From: Buttiauxella gaviniae ATCC 51604
Lineage (GTDB): Bacteria > Pseudomonadota > Gammaproteobacteria > Enterobacterales > Enterobacteriaceae
Direction: 5' to 3'
DNA: 64,000 bases
Assembly: GCF_001654835.1 (NCBI RefSeq)
Contig: NZ_LXEP01000005.1
Coordinates: forward strand, 19,471-83,470
Position numbers and translations under genes: made by a program. Below are positions 1-9,624 of this stretch, piece by piece (position 1 is the stretch's first letter; every line of letters begins with the position of its first letter). A model generated the notes under the pieces. It saw nothing but the letters and a program-made list of their open reading frames with translations. It made no database searches and was not told where the DNA came from.

Positions 1-1021
1 TATAATCAATATTGTTTAGGGATAATAAATACTTCATAAGTTCAGAAAAGTTTCGATTTGAAGCATTCAGACCTTTTTCCTGGAAAGAAAGCCCCTGCGT
101 ATGTGTTAGGAACCCTGGAGTTAAGCCTTGTCGTTCTGACTCCACACCAATAATAGCTGGGACACCTGCGGCCGCAGCTTCAACAATTGCCGTACCACAG
201 CCAACAAATGCAAAGGCGCCATCAAGTATACTAGGTAATTTACTATATTCCACATCACCAAAAAAAATAGTTTCAACTCTCTTTTCCAGAGCGTATTTCT
301 TTATCTTTTCCTTTTCAGGTCCATCTCCATAGATTTCAAAAACAAATCGATCGTTAAGATTTAATTTATTTAATGCATCAATCATATTATAATTATAAGT
401 TTTAAAATCCACCAAACGACCAATAGATATTATTCTTTGACTATGTTTGTCTGGGTTACACATTGCATAAAGCTCGGTATTAACCCCAATGGGCAACTTA
501 TTAACATAAGGCTTATGAAAAATATTTCCATAAAGATTGCAAGTATAATCATTCATAAAAATAACATTTTTTGAGTCTATTTCATGAAAATTACACAACT
601 GCATTCTTCTCATTTTGTTGTGTGTATCGCCCCATTGAAATTCACGAGAATGATACACTCCAACTGATTCTATCTTTCTTTGTGGTAGAATCTCATTTAT
701 TCTTTTCATTAACATTAGAGAGAAAGAGCAACTTGCATGAATTATATCAACATTATTAAAAAGCGTTTTTATGATTTTTTTGTTAAGTGGAAATATTGTT
801 CTTAATGTGGCAAATTTAGGATCAAAGGTTTTCATTATATCCTTTAGAAAAATAACTTCTCCATGTTTTTTAAATTTTGTTAACAATTCATTATTAAATG
901 AGTCGCTCATAATAAGCAGTTTATAATAGAACTCACCATCTAATTGTTCTGCAGCTCTAACTAAAAACGTTTCGATTCCGCCTAGGTTAAATCCACTATT
1001 AATAAACAAAATTGTCTTCAT
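1..1021 (-). CDS. Glycosyltransferase, GT4-like (partial, C-terminus outside window)
   Basis: An open frame runs from an ATG at 1021 to the window edge without a stop, giving about 340 residues. The N-terminus (MKTILFINSGFNLGGIETF) has the glycine-rich start of GT-B glycosyltransferases of family 4. Near residue 195 there is a typical second-domain start (IISIGRLVDFKTYNYN), and near residue 285 an acidic nucleotide-sugar loop (GTAIVEAAAAGVPAIIG). It probably adds one sugar of the O-antigen repeat unit at the cytoplasmic face; donor and linkage cannot be read from sequence. Its ATG overlaps the stop of the upstream flippase gene by 4 bp (ATGA), which implies translational coupling. The base composition is very AT-rich, like the rest of the distal O-antigen genes, which suggests horizontal acquisition. 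Confidence 0.85.
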   Translation of the reverse strand, partial: MKTILFINSGFNLGGIETFLVRAAEQLDGEFYYKLLIMSDSFNNELLTKFKKHGEVIFLKDIMKTFDPKFATLRTIFPLNKKIIKTLFNNVDIIHASCSFSLMLMKRINEILPQRKIESVGVYHSREFQWGDTHNKMRRMQLCNFHEIDSKNVIFMNDYTCNLYGNIFHKPYVNKLPIGVNTELYAMCNPDKHSQRIISIGRLVDFKTYNYNMIDALNKLNLNDRFVFEIYGDGPEKEKIKKYALEKRVETIFFGDVEYSKLPSILDGAFAFVGCGTAIVEAAAAGVPAIIGVESERQGLTPGFLTHTQGLSFQEKGLNASNRNFSELMKYLLSLNNIDY

Positions 1022-2544
1022 ACTCTTCTCCTTTTAAGATAACTATTAATTTCCATCCAAAAAGAGAAAATTAAACATGTTATTGCTGCAAAAGATACAA
1101 TCATTCCAATCATGAGAAAAAATAACACCCTTGAACTATAATCCACATTATCGATATACAATCTCGACATACAAAATATTACGGAAAAAGATATCACAAG
1201 AGGAAGTGTTATATCTCTTAACACCCATTGCATATGATGTTTTGGAGCATAAACATGATGCACAAAACCAGACCATATAAATAAAGTAAATATATTCAAA
1301 CAAAGCCAAATCCAGCCAGTACCGTATGCACCATAAGTTCGCGAAAAAAAGTATATCAAAGGAATTAATAAGATAAAAGCAACAGTATTATATACTATAT
1401 GCAATTTTAATTTGCCATGTGCATATTGTAAAAAATATTGAAAACTAATCAATGCAAGTAAACCATTTCCTAAAGCATAGAGTGGTAAAATTTCTCTTCC
1501 CCAGTGAGAAGCTTCAGTATTTTTTGTCCATGCATATAAAATTTTTTCTGCATTCAAGCATAACATAAACACAATTGGGAAAATAACACTTGAAATAAAT
1601 CTTGTGGCTTTATGATATAAACCAAGCATTTCATCTTTTTTGTTTAAATTTAATAGATATGCCATTCGTGGCAAAATAGCATTATTAACTGGGGTAGCAA
1701 GCATCGTAATCCCATTAACCAATGTAATTACAAGCATAAAGTAACCAAAATCACTTAATTTTAGAAAAGAGGAGAGAAGAAGCTTGTCTAATTGTGTAAG
1801 AAAAAGCCAAATACTTGTTGTATAGGCTGTTCCGATCATAAAGGGAAATGTTTTTTTTAAACAAGAAGGTGATAATAGCGGAATTTTTATAAAATAAGAA
1901 AGTCGGCCAAGATATAAATTAGAATAAAATTTAATACCGTATAATAAAACTTCAACAATAGTAAGTAAAATTTGGTATATGAAATAACCAGTAATTGTCA
2001 TATTGAAATGCATAAATAGCAATATCGGGAATGGTAACCTCAGGGTAATAATAATAACGTTGATAACATTGACCCAAACTTGCTGTTCAAAACCATTAAT
2101 ACCACTTTTGTATAAACTAACAAACCAGCGTAAACCAAGCATCCCCCCCATTAAAAGCAGACAATTAGCAACCTCTGTAACATTTAAGTTATTTAGCTTT
2201 AACCAATGAATTGCAATATAATGACTTAAAAATAAAGACGTCATTATCATTACGACTGCTATAATAAAAAAGATCGTTTCCAAACTACGTGCAAGTTTAA
2301 GTATATAGGTTTTACTCGCATTTGTACCATTATTATTAATAGCGACTTCTCTCCCCAAAGTAGGAGACATCCCTAAATCAAATAAAAGCATCCAAGATTG
2401 AAGTAATGTAAAAAATGCAATTAAACCATAGGATTCTGCATCTAAGAGTTTTAAATAAAAAGGTAATATAACGATACCAATAACGGCTAAGTATATCTGT
2501 CCTATATAATTAAATATTACATTTGTTTTAAGTCTATTTTTCAT
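1018..2544 (-). CDS. wzx: Wzx-type O-antigen flippase / polysaccharide biosynthesis protein
   Basis: A 508-residue, very hydrophobic protein with about 12-14 predicted membrane segments. It begins with the MATE/PST-family pattern (NYIGQIYLAVIGIVILPFYL) followed by the family hallmark in which a first helix is followed by SYGLIAFF. I infer that it translocates the undecaprenyl-linked O-unit across the inner membrane. I chose the ATG at 2544 (MKNRLKTN), one base after the upstream stop, over an upstream ATG that would lie inside the preceding gene. Wzx proteins of about 410-420 residues are more common, so this is at the long end. It lies between a GT2 and a GT4 gene in a tight operon and is AT-rich. 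The symbol rests on fold and context, because Wzx proteins share little sequence. Confidence 0.8.
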   Translation of the reverse strand: MKNRLKTNVIFNYIGQIYLAVIGIVILPFYLKLLDAESYGLIAFFTLLQSWMLLFDLGMSPTLGREVAINNNGTNASKTYILKLARSLETIFFIIAVVMIMTSLFLSHYIAIHWLKLNNLNVTEVANCLLLMGGMLGLRWFVSLYKSGINGFEQQVWVNVINVIIITLRLPFPILLFMHFNMTITGYFIYQILLTIVEVLLYGIKFYSNLYLGRLSYFIKIPLLSPSCLKKTFPFMIGTAYTTSIWLFLTQLDKLLLSSFLKLSDFGYFMLVITLVNGITMLATPVNNAILPRMAYLLNLNKKDEMLGLYHKATRFISSVIFPIVFMLCLNAEKILYAWTKNTEASHWGREILPLYALGNGLLALISFQYFLQYAHGKLKLHIVYNTVAFILLIPLIYFFSRTYGAYGTGWIWLCLNIFTLFIWSGFVHHVYAPKHHMQWVLRDITLPLVISFSVIFCMSRLYIDNVDYSSRVLFFLMIGMIVSFAAITCLIFSFWMEINSYLKRRRV

Positions 2545-2545
2545 T

Positions 2546-3460
2546 TTAAAAAACTCTGAACACAAATATTGCAAATAAAAAAAGACGGTCTCTAAATCGT
2601 CTTCTAAGTTTATTTACCTTACATGCTAATAAAAATCTATCAATGAATTTATTAGACTTTATTAATGGTAAAATCTCTTTGTTATCATGATCAAAAATTT
2701 CGAATATTTTCAAGACTTCTTTAATATACCATCCATTTCTGATCAATATTATTCTTTTCCAAAAAGCACGAAAGCTATTATTTGCACCAACTTGATTATT
2801 TTGATGTTGTCTATATAGCATAGTAGGTTCAGGATCAATAAACCAGCTGTAATTATTAGCACGACAAAATGCATATATTAGCCAATCGTGCAAAGCTATA
2901 TCAAGAATGATACTTTTATTTAATGTACAGAAACGTTTAAACTCCTTGGCTACATTCTCTCTTAATACATAAGTACAACCAGGCCCGGCAGCTTCAAAAA
3001 AGTAATCAAATTCGACCTGTGGTTGTGATTTACTGATCAAACATCTTCGATGATCATCCCAAAATGCAACTACATTACTCGAATAAACATGTTTATGTTG
3101 TAAATTTTTAATTGCCCTTTCCAATTTATTTTCATACCATAAATCATCCTGATCAGCTAAAGATACATAATCAAAACTAGATAAATCTGTATCTAGTAAA
3201 AGTCTATAGAAATTTCGTGCGGCTCCACCAAACCGCTCTCCATAGGGCAATATTACTATATTTGTATATTGCTTGCTTAATTCATTACATAGATTAAGTG
3301 TATTATCAATTGATAAATCAATGCTGATGAATATTGTAACACTTACATTTTTTTGCGTAATAATTGTTTTAATTTGCTCTTCAATATATTGTTCACCATT
3401 ATAAGCTGCTAATAATACTGCGACGGTATATAATTTATGTTGTGACTCGTGTATATTCAA
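2546..3460 (-). CDS. Glycosyltransferase family 2, rhamnosyltransferase-like
   Basis: A 304-residue GT-A glycosyltransferase. It has the N-terminal VAVLLAAYNGEQYIEEQI motif, a metal-binding DQDD at about residue 103, and a C-terminal part (GPGCTYVLRE, LHDWLIYAFCRA, YRQHQNNQVGAN) of the kind seen in O-antigen rhamnosyltransferases. Together with rfbBDAC in the same operon, this makes dTDP-L-rhamnose the most likely donor; that is an inference. The usual first-strand motif DDGSxD reads as SIDLSID, a departure from the consensus in the nucleotide-binding region. The start overlaps the end of the upstream GT2 gene by 4 bp and the stop is one base before wzx. It probably acts at the cytoplasmic face of the inner membrane on the undecaprenyl-linked O-unit. 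Confidence 0.82.
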   Translation of the reverse strand: MNIHESQHKLYTVAVLLAAYNGEQYIEEQIKTIITQKNVSVTIFISIDLSIDNTLNLCNELSKQYTNIVILPYGERFGGAARNFYRLLLDTDLSSFDYVSLADQDDLWYENKLERAIKNLQHKHVYSSNVVAFWDDHRRCLISKSQPQVEFDYFFEAAGPGCTYVLRENVAKEFKRFCTLNKSIILDIALHDWLIYAFCRANNYSWFIDPEPTMLYRQHQNNQVGANNSFRAFWKRIILIRNGWYIKEVLKIFEIFDHDNKEILPLIKSNKFIDRFLLACKVNKLRRRFRDRLFLFAIFVFRVF

Positions 3461-4263
3461 CTACGTAACCTCCTGATAAAATTGATAATTTTTCTAAGCG
3501 GAGGAAATACTACTATAATTCCTAACAAACATTTAAATTGTTTATCGCGAAATGAGCACATAAATAAAAATGAACTTATCTCGTAGAAATTTTTCCATGC
3601 GTTATCGAAACTGGTTATTTGACCATCGTGACGACGATAGTAAAAGAGATTATCATCTAAATTTGCAAACTTCATTCCTTTATGAATCATTCTCAAAAAA
3701 AGCTCGTGATCTTCCGACATAAAACCAAATTTATATCCACCAACGTCTAAAAGTGAACTTTTTCTAAACATTAGTGCAGGATGACATAAAACATTTCTTA
3801 TAGGTAAGATATTAGTTATCTCTTGAGATGTTTCATAAAAAGGAAATTTTTTTTCTAAATTTTCTCCATGTTCATCTATGAGTTGTATTCGACATCCAAT
3901 TACATCATATTCGCTATTATTTTCTAAAAACTCAATTTGTTTAATGAAACGATCCCTATGACTTATGTCGTCTGCATCCATACGAGCGATATATTTTCCT
4001 CTTGCAAAAGAAATGCCTAAATTTAACGAAAAGACAAGACCTTTTATATTGGTAATGAGTAATTTAATTCTTTTGTCAGATTCAAGAAAAGGTATTATAT
4101 CTTTAATATCATAATCGGTCATGCCGTTCATAATAATTATTAATTCAAAATCATCAAAACTCTGAGTTAATATACTATTTACTGCATCTGTGAAATATGG
4201 GTCAATTCTATTACATGGTAATACGACGCTAATGAATGGGCAATCTTCTAATTTTTTGGTCAT
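3457..4263 (-). CDS. Glycosyltransferase family 2
   Basis: A 268-residue GT-A enzyme starting ISVVLPCNRIDPYFTDAV. A DADD metal-binding motif lies at about residue 96, after GKYIAR. HPALMFR, GGYKFGFMSEDHELFLR and a final YYRRHDGQIT follow, which is the arrangement of O-antigen family-2 transferases with an ED catalytic pair. The C-terminus is short, hydrophobic and basic (IIVVFPPLRKIINFIRRLRS), suggesting membrane association. Donor and linkage are unknown. It is the third gene of the AT-rich block after rfbC, 11 bp downstream of the acyltransferase and overlapping the next GT2 by 4 bp. Confidence 0.83.
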   Translation of the reverse strand: MTKKLEDCPFISVVLPCNRIDPYFTDAVNSILTQSFDDFELIIIMNGMTDYDIKDIIPFLESDKRIKLLITNIKGLVFSLNLGISFARGKYIARMDADDISHRDRFIKQIEFLENNSEYDVIGCRIQLIDEHGENLEKKFPFYETSQEITNILPIRNVLCHPALMFRKSSLLDVGGYKFGFMSEDHELFLRMIHKGMKFANLDDNLFYYRRHDGQITSFDNAWKNFYEISSFLFMCSFRDKQFKCLLGIIVVFPPLRKIINFIRRLRS

Positions 4264-4274
4264 ATATAAATACG

Positions 4275-4844
4275 CTATTTCTTCTTAAGATTGAGGAGGT
4301 CGTTTTCCAATTCTAGCAAATGCTGCTTTCTTTTTATTACTTTTTTGGCTGGAACACCTAGGTACGTCCAAAATGTTTCACAATTTTTATTAACGAGCGA
4401 TAGAGCTCCTATTGCAACTCCTTCTTGTAGCGTCACATTGGGTAAAATAATTGAACCACTACCTACAATAACGTGTTTTTCAAGAATAACCTCACCAGAT
4501 TTTACATTCGTGAATTGACTAGGTAACGTTGGATTTGTTAAGAAATTCCCACTATAATCATCGGTACTTGAGTAGACTGATACTCTAGATGATAGACCAC
4601 AATAATCAAATAACTTAATAAGTCCGTTACCTATAAGTAGACAGAAAACTGCTATATGTACATTATTACCTATTTCGATTCCATCATTACCAGCGGAAAT
4701 AACACAGAAATCATCGATGCGAACATTATTACCAATCATTATACGCTCAGCACCGTATATAGAACATTTCTTGGATATTAATACGTTACAACCAATATTC
4801 TTAAAGCCAATTTCTTTTAACTCTGCGTCGCAGTAATAACTCAT
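4275..4844 (-). CDS. Left-handed beta-helix (hexapeptide) acyltransferase
   Basis: A 189-residue protein built from hexapeptide repeats (IGCNVLISKKCSIYG, IGNNVRIDDFCVISAG, IGNNVHIAVFCLLIGNG, then VILEKHVIVGSGSIILPNV and GVAIGALSLVNKNC). It ends with the usual GVPAKKVIKRK, so it belongs to the trimeric LbH acetyltransferase family. It overlaps the preceding sugar transaminase by 4 bp, so the simplest reading is that it N-acetylates the amino sugar made by that enzyme (as VioB, FdtC or QdtC do). O-acetylation of the glycan is an alternative. The acyl-CoA and the position modified cannot be read from sequence. AT-rich like its neighbours. Confidence 0.8.
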   Translation of the reverse strand: MSYYCDAELKEIGFKNIGCNVLISKKCSIYGAERIMIGNNVRIDDFCVISAGNDGIEIGNNVHIAVFCLLIGNGLIKLFDYCGLSSRVSVYSSTDDYSGNFLTNPTLPSQFTNVKSGEVILEKHVIVGSGSIILPNVTLQEGVAIGALSLVNKNCETFWTYLGVPAKKVIKRKQHLLELENDLLNLKKK

Positions 4845-5953
4845 AGAAAATACTCCTTCACTTTTTCAATTACATACATCTGTTCTTCATCTGTTAGTGA
4901 AGCATGAATTGGTAAACAAAGAACTCTCTGAGATTTATCTTTGGCATTAGTAAGTTTTTGGGGGTTAGAACTTGATAATCCTTTATACATAGGCATATCA
5001 CTAATTAGTGGATAAAAATATCGTCTAGACATAACCTTGTTAATTTTTAAAAAATCATATAAGCCATCTCTACTGATATTATTTTTGCTTTTTATGAGTA
5101 TTGGGAAATAAGAATAATTCTGAGAAGCAGTTTCTTGCTCATCAATTATTTCAATGCCACTTATAATCCCCAATTCATTTTTATAACGATAATGAATTTC
5201 TTTACGATATTCAATGGCAGTACGTATATATTTTAATTGTAACAGACCAAATGCTGCATTAACTTCACTCATTTTCCCGTTAATGCCTGGTGCTGTTACT
5301 GTTAATTCATCTACAAAACCAAAGTTTTTTAATCTATCTATGCGTTCTTTTGTTTTAGCGTCTGGGCATACAATGGCCCCACCTTCAAAAGTATTAAACA
5401 CTTTTGTTGCATGGAAACTTAATATTGATAGATCACCATAGGTTAATAGACTTTTGTCTTTAAATTCTATTCCAAATGCATGAGCTGCATCATATATAAT
5501 TTTCAATCCATAATTATCAGCTATTCTTTGTATTTCTTCTACATCGCATGGATGCCCATAGCAATGAACTGGCATGATTGCTGTAGTATTGGGTGTTATA
5601 GCTTCTTCGATTTTCCTAGGATCAATATTGAAACCATTAATTTCTGTATCTACAAATACTGGTGTCAGATTATTCCACATAATGGAATGCGAGGTTGCTA
5701 CAAATGAATATGGTGTTGTTATTACTTCTCCTTTTATTCTCAATGCTTGCAATGCAGTAACAAGAGCTATTGTTGCATTTGTAAACAAACAAATATGTTT
5801 AACATTTAAAAATTCACATAATTCCTTTTCTAAGCGCTGATGAAATGGGCCGTTATTTGTCAGCCATTTATTATCCCATATTTCTCTCAAATATGGGATA
5901 AACTCATCAAGCTCAGGTAAATGTGGTTGTGTTACAAAAATATTTTTTCTCAT
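4841..5953 (-). CDS. dTDP-4-keto(or 3-keto)-6-deoxyhexose transaminase, DegT/DnrJ/EryC1/StrS family
   Basis: A 370-residue PLP-dependent sugar aminotransferase. Recognisable parts are WLTNNGPFHQRLE near the N-terminus, TNATIALVTALQAL, PVHCYGHPCDVEEI, IYDAAHAFG (Asp about 155, PLP ring nitrogen) and SFHATKVFNTFEGG (Schiff-base Lys about 184). It most resembles the VioA/FdtB/QdtB group acting on dTDP-4-keto-6-deoxyglucose derivatives. RmlA and RmlB are encoded just upstream and no 3,4-ketoisomerase is seen, so a 4-amino product (dTDP-Qui4N, VioA-like) is favoured; this is inference, since genes beyond the left edge are unseen. The ATG at 5953 follows the rfbC stop by one base. A longer frame from 6022 would overlap rfbC by 68 bp and is rejected. 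Confidence 0.82.
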   Translation of the reverse strand: MRKNIFVTQPHLPELDEFIPYLREIWDNKWLTNNGPFHQRLEKELCEFLNVKHICLFTNATIALVTALQALRIKGEVITTPYSFVATSHSIMWNNLTPVFVDTEINGFNIDPRKIEEAITPNTTAIMPVHCYGHPCDVEEIQRIADNYGLKIIYDAAHAFGIEFKDKSLLTYGDLSILSFHATKVFNTFEGGAIVCPDAKTKERIDRLKNFGFVDELTVTAPGINGKMSEVNAAFGLLQLKYIRTAIEYRKEIHYRYKNELGIISGIEIIDEQETASQNYSYFPILIKSKNNISRDGLYDFLKINKVMSRRYFYPLISDMPMYKGLSSSNPQKLTNAKDKSQRVLCLPIHASLTDEEQMYVIEKVKEYFL

Positions 5954-5954
5954 A

Positions 5955-6497
5955 TCAGCACCCTTGAAAGTCCTTGAATGAAATACCATTATTATCTTTT
6001 TCCGATAAAATAAAAGGCGCACATGGCCACTTTATATCTATAATAGGATCATTCCAGAGGATAGTACTCTCAGCATCAGATCTATAATAGCCTGTAGTTT
6101 TATATAATAAATCTGCTTCGGCACTTATCACTAAAAAACCATGTGCAAAGCCTTCTGGTATCCATAATTGCCTTTTATTTTCACCTGATAAATAAACTCC
6201 TTCCCATTTGCCAAATGTAGGGGACTCAGGACGAATATCCACAGCAACATCAAATACTTCACCTGTTATACATCTGACCAATTTACCCTGTGCGTGTGGC
6301 TTCTTTTGAAAGTGTAAACCTCTTAATACGCCATTGGTGGATTTTGAATGATTATCCTGTACAAATTCAACCTTCCGCCCTACTGCCTCTTCAAATACTT
6401 TCTGATTAAAACTTTCCATAAAGAAACCGCGTTCATCACCAAAAACTTTAGGCTCAAAGATTAATACATCTGGAATAGCTGTTTTTATTACATTCAT
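5955..6497 (-). CDS. rfbC: dTDP-4-dehydrorhamnose 3,5-epimerase
   Basis: A 180-residue RmlC that epimerises C3 and C5 of dTDP-4-keto-6-deoxyglucose, the third step of dTDP-L-rhamnose synthesis in the cytoplasm. The cupin core is visible: DERGFFMESFN, the catalytic histidine in GVLRGLHFQ (His62), KLVRCITGEVFDVAVDIR, and the IPEGFAHGF motif. Length is normal for the family. It is the last gene of rfbBDAC, starting one base after rfbA, and it marks the point where composition changes from moderately AT-rich to strongly AT-rich. The epimerised intermediate goes to RfbD, encoded upstream. Confidence 0.95.
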   Translation of the reverse strand: MNVIKTAIPDVLIFEPKVFGDERGFFMESFNQKVFEEAVGRKVEFVQDNHSKSTNGVLRGLHFQKKPHAQGKLVRCITGEVFDVAVDIRPESPTFGKWEGVYLSGENKRQLWIPEGFAHGFLVISAEADLLYKTTGYYRSDAESTILWNDPIIDIKWPCAPFILSEKDNNGISFKDFQGC

Positions 6498-6498
6498 T

Positions 6499-7377
6499 TT
6501 AGAGGCCTTTAACCATTTTCAGTAAATACTTACCATAATCATTTTTCACTAACGGTGCAGCCAGTTTCTTGACCTGCTCAGCATTTATGAACCCTTTACG
6601 GAATGCTATCTCTTCTGGGCAAGCTACTTTTAACCCCTGACGCAATTCAATAGTCTGAATGAAGTTGCTAGCTTCAATTAAGCTTTGATGCGTTCCAGTG
6701 TCCAACCAAGCATACCCACGCCCCATCATGGCAACTGACATTCGGCCTTGCTCCATATAGATGCGGTTAATATCTGTAATTTCTAATTCACCACGAAGGG
6801 AAGGCTGCAGACTTTTCGCCATTTCCACTACGCTATTATCGTAGAAATAAAGACCGGTTACTGCATAATTGCTTTTTGGCTCAAGAGGTTTTTCTTCTAG
6901 TGAAATAGCTTTACCTTCTTTATCAAATTCAACTACACCATAACGCTCAGGATCGTGTACATGATATGCAAATACTGTAGCGCCTGACTCTTGGGCTACT
7001 GCATGTTCAAGTTGTTTTTGAAGATCGTGACCATAGAAAATATTATCGCCTAGAACCAATGCACAATCATCATCACCTATAAATTCTTCACCGATAATAA
7101 ATGCCTGCGCAAGGCCGTCAGGACTTTCCTGCACTTTATATTGCAGATTCAGTCCCCACTGAGACCCGTCTCCAAGCAACTGCTCAAAACGGGGAGTATC
7201 CTGCGGAGTGCTGATAATCAAGATATCGCGAATACCGGCGAGCATTAAGGTGCTCAGCGGGTAATAAATCATTGGCTTGTCATAGATTGGTAGCAGTTGT
7301 TTACTCACTGCCATTGTCACTGGATATAAACGAGTGCCAGAACCACCAGCAAGAATAATACCTTTACGTGAAGTCAT
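6499..7377 (-). CDS. rfbA: Glucose-1-phosphate thymidylyltransferase
   Basis: A 292-residue RmlA that makes dTDP-glucose from dTTP and glucose 1-phosphate, the entry step for both rhamnose and the inferred amino sugar. The N-terminal signature [16 protein letters not shown] followed by [18 protein letters not shown] is clear. Further conserved parts are [11 protein letters not shown] (metal site), GVVEFD, EEKP and TGLYFYD. Full length for the family. It lies 54 bp downstream of rfbD and one base before rfbC. RmlA enzymes are normally feedback-inhibited by dTDP-rhamnose; that is family knowledge, not visible here. Confidence 0.96.
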   Translation of the reverse strand: MTSRKGIILAGGSGTRLYPVTMAVSKQLLPIYDKPMIYYPLSTLMLAGIRDILIISTPQDTPRFEQLLGDGSQWGLNLQYKVQESPDGLAQAFIIGEEFIGDDDCALVLGDNIFYGHDLQKQLEHAVAQESGATVFAYHVHDPERYGVVEFDKEGKAISLEEKPLEPKSNYAVTGLYFYDNSVVEMAKSLQPSLRGELEITDINRIYMEQGRMSVAMMGRGYAWLDTGTHQSLIEASNFIQTIELRQGLKVACPEEIAFRKGFINAEQVKKLAAPLVKNDYGKYLLKMVKGL

Positions 7378-7431
7378 ATTAATTTTCCATTTTGAAAGCG
7401 GCCTTTGATAAAACCACTTATTAATTTATTG

Positions 7432-8331
7432 CTATGCTTTCGTCGCCGCGAAAATTTCAACTAACATGCGCTTAACACCCACATCCCACGTAGGAAGTGT
7501 CAACCCAAACGTCTTTTGGAGTTTCTGAGTATTGAGACGTGAATTTTGAGGGCGGCGAGCAGGTGTTGGGTAAGCGCTAGTAGGAACCGGATGCGTCTTG
7601 CTTACAGCAAGTTCCATGCCTGCTTTTTTCGCTTCAGCAAACACCAGGTTGGCGTAATCAAACCAAGTTGTCGTCCCGGATGCAACCAAGTGATATAAAC
7701 CAGCAACTTCAGGTTTGCCGATTGCCATTTTTATTGCATGAGCCGTACAGTCAGCAAGCAATTCCGCGCCTGTAGGTGCACCAAACTGATCGTTAATGAT
7801 GGAAAGCTCTTCACGTTCTTTTGCGAGTCGTAGCATTGTCTTAGCAAAGTTATTGCCTTTACCAGCAAACACCCAACTAGTACGGAAAATGAGATGCTTA
7901 GAGCAATATTTTTGCACCGCAATTTCTCCGGCAAGCTTTGTTTCACCGTAAGTATTTAACGGTGCTGTCGCATCCGTCTCCACCCACGGTTTTTCGCCAT
8001 CACCGGGGAAAACATAATCGGTTGAATAATGAATGATCCAGGCATTAATTTTTTCTGCTTCTTTTGCAATGGCTTCGACACTTGTGGCGTTGAGCAATTG
8101 GGCAAAATCACGTTCACTTTCTGCTTTATCTACCGCTGTATGGGCAGCAGCATTGACAATAACATCAGGCTTCACGCGACGAACAGTTTCAGCAACGCCT
8201 TCTGGATTACTGAAATCACCGCAGAATTCAGTCGAATGAACATCAACCGCAATAATGTTTCCTAAAGGCGCCAGGGAGCGTTGTAATTCCCAGCCTACCT
8301 GTCCCGTTTTACCGAATAACAGAATATTCAT
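7432..8331 (-). CDS. rfbD: dTDP-4-dehydrorhamnose reductase
   Basis: A 299-residue RmlD of the extended SDR family. It reduces dTDP-4-keto-L-rhamnose to dTDP-L-rhamnose with NAD(P)H, the last step of the pathway. The Rossmann motif [11 protein letters not shown] is at residues 7-17, [11 protein letters not shown] near 102-112, and the catalytic Tyr128/Lys132 pair in YGETK. The C-terminal [13 protein letters not shown] is the family's substrate-domain signature. It overlaps the end of rfbB by 4 bp, consistent with translational coupling. Confidence 0.96.
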   Translation of the reverse strand: MNILLFGKTGQVGWELQRSLAPLGNIIAVDVHSTEFCGDFSNPEGVAETVRRVKPDVIVNAAAHTAVDKAESERDFAQLLNATSVEAIAKEAEKINAWIIHYSTDYVFPGDGEKPWVETDATAPLNTYGETKLAGEIAVQKYCSKHLIFRTSWVFAGKGNNFAKTMLRLAKEREELSIINDQFGAPTGAELLADCTAHAIKMAIGKPEVAGLYHLVASGTTTWFDYANLVFAEAKKAGMELAVSKTHPVPTSAYPTPARRPQNSRLNTQKLQKTFGLTLPTWDVGVKRMLVEIFAATKA

Positions 8332-9413
8332 TTACGCTCACCATAATTCTGTTCAATCCACGATTTATAGGCACCACTTTTAATATTATCTACCCACTGT
8401 TGATTGGTTAAATACCATTCAACCGTTTTGCGAATACCACTTTCAAACGTTTCTTGCGGTTTCCAGTTCAAATCGTGACTAATTTTGCTGGCATCAATAG
8501 CGTAACGGCGATCATGGCCTGGACGGTCCGCAACATAGGTAATTTGTTCACGGTATGAAGTGTTTTTAGGAACCATTTCATCGAGCAGGTCACAAATAGC
8601 CAGTACCACATCGAGATTTTTCTTCTCATTATGACCACCAATGTTGTAAGTCTCGCCGAGAGACCCTTGAGTCACAACGGTATAAAGTGCGCGAGCGTGA
8701 TCTTCAACATATAGCCAGTCACGGATCTGATCACCTTTGCCATATACAGGCAAGTTCTTACCTTCAAGCGCATTAAGAATAACCAATGGGATTAGTTTTT
8801 CTGGGAAGTGATATGGGCCGTAGTTATTTGAACAGTTGGTTACGATACAAGGCAGACCGTAGGTCCGCTGCCAGGCACGAACTAAATGGTCGCTGGACGC
8901 TTTCGATGCAGAATAAGGGCTGCTTGGTGCATATGAAGTTGTTTCGGTAAATAGCGGAAGATCCGTTCCTGCCGCACATTCATCAGGATGCGGCAAATCA
9001 CCATAGACTTCATCGGTAGAAATATGGTGGAAACGGAAACTTGCTTTACGTTCTTCGTTTAATTTCGACCAATATGCTCGGGCTGCTTCAAGCAATGTAT
9101 AAGTGCCAACAATATTGGTTTCGATAAATTCCGCAGGCCCGGTGATCGAACGATCAACGTGACTTTCCGCTGCCAAGTGCATCACTGAATCCGGCTGGTG
9201 CTCGGCAAAAATTTCGTCCAGTGCATTTCTGTCGCAAATATCTGCTTGCACAAAAGCATAGCGATCATTACCAGAAACTTCTGCTAACGATTCAAGATTA
9301 CCTGCATAGGTTAATTTATCGACGTTAACGACGCTGTCTTGAGTATTATTTATGATATGACGAACGACCGCTGAGCCTATAAAACCGGCACCACCAGTAA
9401 CAAGAATTTTCAC
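8328..9413 (-). CDS. rfbB: dTDP-glucose 4,6-dehydratase
   Basis: A 361-residue RmlB that converts dTDP-glucose to dTDP-4-keto-6-deoxyglucose with bound NAD. Visible are [14 protein letters not shown] at residues 7-20, the active-site segment [10 protein letters not shown] near 132-141, and Tyr167/Lys171 in [24 protein letters not shown] lies in the substrate domain. It is the first gene of the O-antigen operon after the JUMPstart element. Its product is the branch point for rhamnose (RfbC/RfbD) and, by inference, for the amino sugar made by the downstream transaminase. Confidence 0.96.
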   Translation of the reverse strand: MKILVTGGAGFIGSAVVRHIINNTQDSVVNVDKLTYAGNLESLAEVSGNDRYAFVQADICDRNALDEIFAEHQPDSVMHLAAESHVDRSITGPAEFIETNIVGTYTLLEAARAYWSKLNEERKASFRFHHISTDEVYGDLPHPDECAAGTDLPLFTETTSYAPSSPYSASKASSDHLVRAWQRTYGLPCIVTNCSNNYGPYHFPEKLIPLVILNALEGKNLPVYGKGDQIRDWLYVEDHARALYTVVTQGSLGETYNIGGHNEKKNLDVVLAICDLLDEMVPKNTSYREQITYVADRPGHDRRYAIDASKISHDLNWKPQETFESGIRKTVEWYLTNQQWVDNIKSGAYKSWIEQNYGERK

Positions 9414-9532
9414 GGATGCAATCTCTCTTTAATCTTGTAGTAATTTTCTTCGATAAATGAATATCGGACGTTTCAATTAATTTAATTCAGGTAATAATGG
9501 CTAATACAAAAGGGGGAATAATTTACATCAGC

Positions 9533-9570
9533 CATGCTACCGCCCCTGGCTTAACAGCTACCAGAACACT
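9533..9570 (-). promoter_or_regulatory. JUMPstart element with ops (RfaH recruitment) upstream of rfbB
   Basis: Read on the minus strand, the segment contains GTTCTGGTAGCTGTTAAGCC, then AGGGGCGGTAGCATG. This is close to the known 39-bp JUMPstart consensus and ends in an ops sequence (GGCGGTAGCATG, 9533-9544). In enteric bacteria ops in the leader pauses RNA polymerase and recruits RfaH, allowing transcription through long surface-polysaccharide operons. The position, about 120 bp before rfbB and after the galF terminator, is the standard one. Confidence 0.92.
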
Positions 9571-9624
9571 AAACACTTATGTATAGAACGAATTCCCTGC
9601 TCTATATCGGCTACATTTTATGAA

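Noticed and set aside
5954..6022. N-terminal extension of the sugar transaminase
   Set aside because: It lies entirely inside rfbC in another frame, and the ATG at 5953 gives the conserved family start one base after the rfbC stop.
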